Origin: JBEKVE01 sp049514335
Lineage (GTDB): Bacteria; Actinomycetota; Acidimicrobiia; Acidimicrobiales; UBA8190
Direction of reading: 5' to 3'
DNA: 8,398 bases
Assembly (NCBI GenBank): GCA_049514335.1
Contig: JBEKVE010000147.1
Location: forward strand, 1 to 8,398
This document shows positions 6,599 through 8,398 of the stretch, piece by piece (positions within the stretch are counted from its first letter, which is position 1; each line of letters begins with the position of its first letter). Position numbers and translations under genes: made by a program. The notes below the pieces were generated by a model. The model had not been told where the DNA came from. It searched no databases and saw nothing but the letters and a program-made list of their open reading frames with translations.

Positions 6599-6604
6599 AC
6601 TGTA
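6599..6604 (-). promoter_or_regulatory. Possible -10 box for the VOC gene
   Basis: On the minus strand this reads TACAGT, matching TANNNT, 5 nt before the ATG. The spacing is a little short for a leaderless start at the A of ATG, and no -35 element is recognisable. Confidence 0.3.
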
Positions 6605-6744
6605 ACGCCGTACCGGCCGGCCTCTGCGACGCCCCCGGCTGCCCCCTCCGCGTCCTCAGTCCCGTCGGCCGAAGCGTCCCCCGACCCGCCCCTCGATCCC
6701 TGCCGACTCCTGGTCCGTCTCCCCCCGTCTCCTCCACCTCCGTT

Positions 6745-6770
6745 CCCTCCCGCCTCCCCGTTCCCGACCC
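6745..6770 (-). other. G-quadruplex motif in the divergent intergenic region
   Basis: On the minus strand five G-runs of 3-4 occur with loops of 2, 3, 4 and 1 nt (plus-strand C-runs at 6745-6747, 6749-6751, 6756-6759, 6763-6765 and 6768-6770). This meets the standard G3+N1-7 rule. It lies in the 223-bp region between the divergent VOC and membrane-protein genes, about 150 bp upstream of the VOC ATG and about 35 bp upstream of the plus-strand -10 box. The surrounding 6690-6770 is strongly pyrimidine-rich on the plus strand. Function unknown. Confidence 0.5.
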
Positions 6771-6790
6771 ATCCGCCGCGGCACGGCCGT

Positions 6791-6811
6791 GACGCGCCCG
6801 CCCTAACCTGG
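6791..6811 (+). promoter_or_regulatory. Promoter element with -10 box for the membrane-protein gene
   Basis: TAACCT at 6804-6809 fits the actinobacterial -10 consensus TANNNT and ends 7 nt before the GTG at 6817, the spacing at which transcription would begin at or beside the start codon. It is embedded in GACGCGCCC-GCCC-TAACCTGG, nearly the same as the element before ilvD. No Shine-Dalgarno sequence follows. No -35 hexamer is recognisable. Confidence 0.55.
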
Positions 6812-6816
6812 ATGGT

Positions 6817-7776
6817 GTGCGAGCGGAAGACGCAGGTCCCGACAACGTCGGTTTCCCTGGCACGACGACGTCCGGTCCCACGGCCGCTGGAGGGACACGG
6901 GGGATCCTCCGCCGCGCCGACGTCGTCTGGCGGCTGCGTCAGGCCGACGCCCCCCGGGCCGTTCTGCGATGGCTGCTGCGGGGGTGCAGCACCGTCCTCG
7001 CCTTCGTCTTCCTCGTGACGGTGTTCCTGGTGTGGCTGATCGGTCACCCTGTCGCCATGAGCATTCTGGGTTGCCTCTTTGCCGCCCTCCCGCTCGCCGG
7101 TCTCGTGCTGGCCGTCGCGGTGTGGCTGCGGGCCGCCGTGGCGGCCGGGCCGCAGTGGATCGCGGTACGGTTCGTCCGGCGGTGGCGAGTGGTGGACCTC
7201 GGGCGGGTCCGCGCCGTGCGGCTCGCCGGCGGTGGTTTCCCCGGTTCCGGGCCTGTCACCGGGCCAGGCCAGGGCGGCGGTTTCGGCCCCGGTCCGGGCG
7301 GCGGCGGTTTCGGCCCCGGTCCGGGTGCAGGGTTCGGAGGATTCGGTTCCGGATTCGCCGTGCTCGGCCTCGGTGGCGGGTCGGGTAACGGGTTCGGTCG
7401 CGGCTTCGGCTCGTCGCACGCCGGCATGTACGGCGGCGGTGGCACAAGTCGGATCGTCATCGAAGACGCATCGGGCGCGCAGATCGACCTCGCCCTCGAC
7501 GCCCTGGGATCGGGGATCGCCGACGTCGTGGCCCGGGGGATCGGCGCCGGTGCCCGCGTCGACCCCGATGCCGCCGTCGTGCTCGAGGCCAGCCGCAGCG
7601 ACACCCACGCCGACACCCACGCCGACACCCACGCCGACACCCACGCCGACACCCAGCGGGGTGACGACTCCCCGCACCCCGGCGACGGCATCTCGCCTCC
7701 CCGCACCGCGCCGACGGCATCTCGCGCCGTGGCGCACCCCCGGACGACGCGCCCTAACCTGGGCGCCCATGGCTGA
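6817..7776 (+). CDS. Two-pass membrane protein with PH-like domain, Gly-rich insert and DTHA repeats
   Basis: The 319-aa product is not a protein I can name. A polar N-terminus of about 50 residues precedes two predicted transmembrane segments (about 57-76 and 80-104). Then comes QWIAVRFVRRWRVVDLGRVRAVRL (113-136), which looks like the opening strands of a bacterial PH-type domain, and after a long interruption SRIVIEDASGAQIDLALDALGSGIADVVARGI (211-242), which looks like its closing strands and helix. The interruption at 138-209 is about half glycine, with phenylalanine and proline (GFGPGPG repeats). The C-terminus has four DTHA repeats (262-277) and a proline/arginine-rich tail. The GTG start at 6817 is set by the -10 box 7 nt upstream, so the transcript is probably leaderless. 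The last 8 bp overlap ilvD, and the ilvD promoter lies inside the 3' end. Role unknown; a membrane-associated scaffold or sensor is only a guess. Confidence 0.7.
   Translation: MRAEDAGPDNVGFPGTTTSGPTAAGGTRGILRRADVVWRLRQADAPRAVLRWLLRGCSTVLAFVFLVTVFLVWLIGHPVAMSILGCLFAALPLAGLVLAVAVWLRAAVAAGPQWIAVRFVRRWRVVDLGRVRAVRLAGGGFPGSGPVTGPGQGGGFGPGPGGGGFGPGPGAGFGGFGSGFAVLGLGGGSGNGFGRGFGSSHAGMYGGGGTSRIVIEDASGAQIDLALDALGSGIADVVARGIGAGARVDPDAAVVLEASRSDTHADTHADTHADTHADTQRGDDSPHPGDGISPPRTAPTASRAVAHPRTTRPNLGAHG
7273..7325 (+). repeat. 26-bp direct repeat, period 27, in the glycine-rich region
   Basis: Positions 7273-7298 and 7300-7325 are identical over 26 nt, with a period of 27. Both encode GGGFGPGPG-type sequence in the same frame, indicating a recent in-frame tandem duplication in the low-complexity block. 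Confidence 0.85.
7600..7656 (+). repeat. 12-bp tandem repeat encoding DTHA
   Basis: GACACCCACGCC occurs four times without change at 7600-7647, followed by a partial fifth unit GACACCCAG at 7648-7656. The period is a multiple of three, so copy-number change keeps the frame. It encodes Asp-Thr-His-Ala units, placing histidines at 264, 268, 272 and 276 of the membrane protein. Identical codons in all copies suggest recent expansion. Confidence 0.9.
7683..7725 (+). repeat. 14-bp direct repeat near the 3' end of the membrane-protein gene
   Basis: CGACGGCATCTCGC occurs at 7683-7696 and 7712-7725, 29 bp apart start to start. The offset is not a multiple of three, so the two copies are read in different frames; a coding repeat is therefore unlikely and an operator or slippage remnant just upstream of the ilvD promoter is possible. 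Confidence 0.6.
7746..7762 (+). promoter_or_regulatory. Promoter element with -10 box for ilvD
   Basis: TAACCT at 7755-7760 (TANNNT) lies 8 nt before the ilvD ATG, within GACGCGCCCTAACCTGG. The same element, with a 4-bp insertion, precedes the gene at 6817. No Shine-Dalgarno sequence separates it from the ATG, so ilvD is probably expressed from a leaderless mRNA. It lies within the coding end of the preceding gene. No attenuator or leader peptide is possible with such a short leader. Confidence 0.6.
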
Positions 7777-8398
7777 CGAACCCAAGCACGCCGGAGCCAC
7801 CCCCGGGCCGCACGGCATGAAGCTGCGCAGCTACGAGGTCACCGACGGACCGACACGCGCCCCGGCCCGGGCCATGCTGCGGGCCATCGGCATGACCGAC
7901 GACGATTGGTCGAAGCCTCAGGTGGGCGTGGCGTCGTCGTGGAACGAGGTCACCCCGTGCAACATGCCGCTCGACGCCCTGGCCAAACGGTCCAAGGACG
8001 GGGTGCGCGACGCAGGCGGCTTCCCCATCGAGTTCGTCACCATCGCCGTCTCCGACGGCATCTCCATGGGGACCGAGGGCATGAGGGCCTCACTGGTGAG
8101 CCGCGAGATCATCGCCGACTCGGTGGAGGCGATGATGCATGCTGAGCGTTTCGACGGCCTGGTTACCCTCGCCGGGTGCGACAAGTCGCTGCCGGGGATG
8201 CTCATGGCGGCGGCTCGGTTGAACCTTCCCACCGTTTTCCTCTACGGAGGCACGATCCTGCCCGGCCGGGGCGCCCAGGGTGAGCCGCTGGACATCGTGA
8301 GCGTGTTCGAGGCCGTCGGGGCCAATGCGGCCGGCACGCTGACCGATGACGAACTGGCGCTCATAGAGCAGAGGGCCTGCCCCACCGAGGGCAGTTGC
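7769..8398 (+). CDS. ilvD: Dihydroxy-acid dehydratase IlvD (partial, 3' end cut by window)
   Basis: IlvD dehydrates 2,3-dihydroxyisovalerate and 2,3-dihydroxy-3-methylvalerate to the 2-keto acids that precede valine, leucine and isoleucine (and pantothenate). The first 210 residues are visible; the family is usually 550-620 aa. Iron-sulfur cluster ligands are evident: Cys64 in TPCNMP, Cys137 in AGCDKSLPGM and Cys210 in CPTEGSC at the very edge. The 73-residue spacing between the last two matches related dehydratases. Asp138 and Lys139 of CDKSLPG correspond to the magnesium site, whose lysine is carbamylated in structurally known members. VSDGISMGTEGMRASLVSREIIADS (94-118) is another signature. 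The ATG at 7769 is supported by the -10 box 8 nt upstream; it overlaps the previous gene by 8 bp in a different frame. The short N-terminal extension of about 15 residues before MKLRSYEVTDGPTRAPAR is common in the family. Confidence 0.97.
   Translation, partial: MADEPKHAGATPGPHGMKLRSYEVTDGPTRAPARAMLRAIGMTDDDWSKPQVGVASSWNEVTPCNMPLDALAKRSKDGVRDAGGFPIEFVTIAVSDGISMGTEGMRASLVSREIIADSVEAMMHAERFDGLVTLAGCDKSLPGMLMAAARLNLPTVFLYGGTILPGRGAQGEPLDIVSVFEAVGANAAGTLTDDELALIEQRACPTEGSC

Noticed and set aside
6361..7818. 485-aa minus-strand open frame opposite the membrane-protein gene
   Set aside because: Its valine-glycine runs come from the tandem repeat read backwards; it overlaps the VOC gene in another frame and has no recognisable domain.
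1..8398. tRNA, rRNA or riboswitch
   Set aside because: I saw no cloverleaf, rRNA-like or known riboswitch core in any intergenic stretch; the ilvD leader is too short for attenuation.

Overview
This is a GC-rich, densely coding bacterial window. Codon third positions are dominated by G and C. The DUF222/HNH family gene, the gatCAB operon with 4-bp start/stop overlaps, and start codons that sit 7-8 nt after TANNNT -10 boxes without a Shine-Dalgarno sequence all point to Actinomycetota. A lineage near Acidimicrobiia is my guess from general resemblance, not something the sequence proves.

Layout. (1) Positions 16-3247, plus strand: a complete gatC-gatA-gatB operon, encoding the tRNA-dependent amidotransferase that converts misacylated Glu-tRNAGln and/or Asp-tRNAAsn into the correct Gln- or Asn-tRNA. 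Both junctions are 4-bp overlaps. (2) Positions 3248-3464: a spacer dominated by a polypyrimidine tract containing seven perfect copies of an 8-bp unit (CCCCTCTT), whose complement is a regular GGGG-N4 array. (3) Positions 3465-4696, plus strand: a DUF222/HNH endonuclease-family gene split by a single-base frameshift near 3945; adding one C restores a protein of about 410 aa. (4) Positions 4697-4900: a convergent intergenic region with two hairpin-forming stretches and no gene. (5) Positions 4901-6593, minus strand: a VOC-family protein gene followed 49 bp downstream by a gene for a 420-aa HExxH putative zinc metallopeptidase, whose N-terminal part faintly resembles a GNAT acetyltransferase. 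(6) Positions 6594-6816: a divergent promoter region with a C-rich stretch that reads as a G-quadruplex motif on the minus strand. (7) Positions 6817-7776, plus strand: a two-pass membrane protein with what looks like a PH-type domain interrupted by a glycine-rich block, ending in a DTHA tandem repeat. (8) Positions 7769-8398, plus strand: the first 210 codons of ilvD (dihydroxy-acid dehydratase, branched-chain amino acid synthesis), cut by the window edge.

The conserved housekeeping parts (gatCAB, ilvD) are ordinary. The less usual parts are the accessory stretches between them: the purine octamer array, the broken HNH gene, the metallopeptidase with an unassigned N-terminal half, and the repeat-rich membrane protein whose 3' end contains the ilvD promoter. 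The membrane-protein gene and ilvD share nearly the same promoter element, GACGCGCCC-(4 bp in one copy)-TAACCTGG, each followed by an apparently leaderless start. I see no convincing new multi-gene system; the best candidates for new biology are given as findings with tests.
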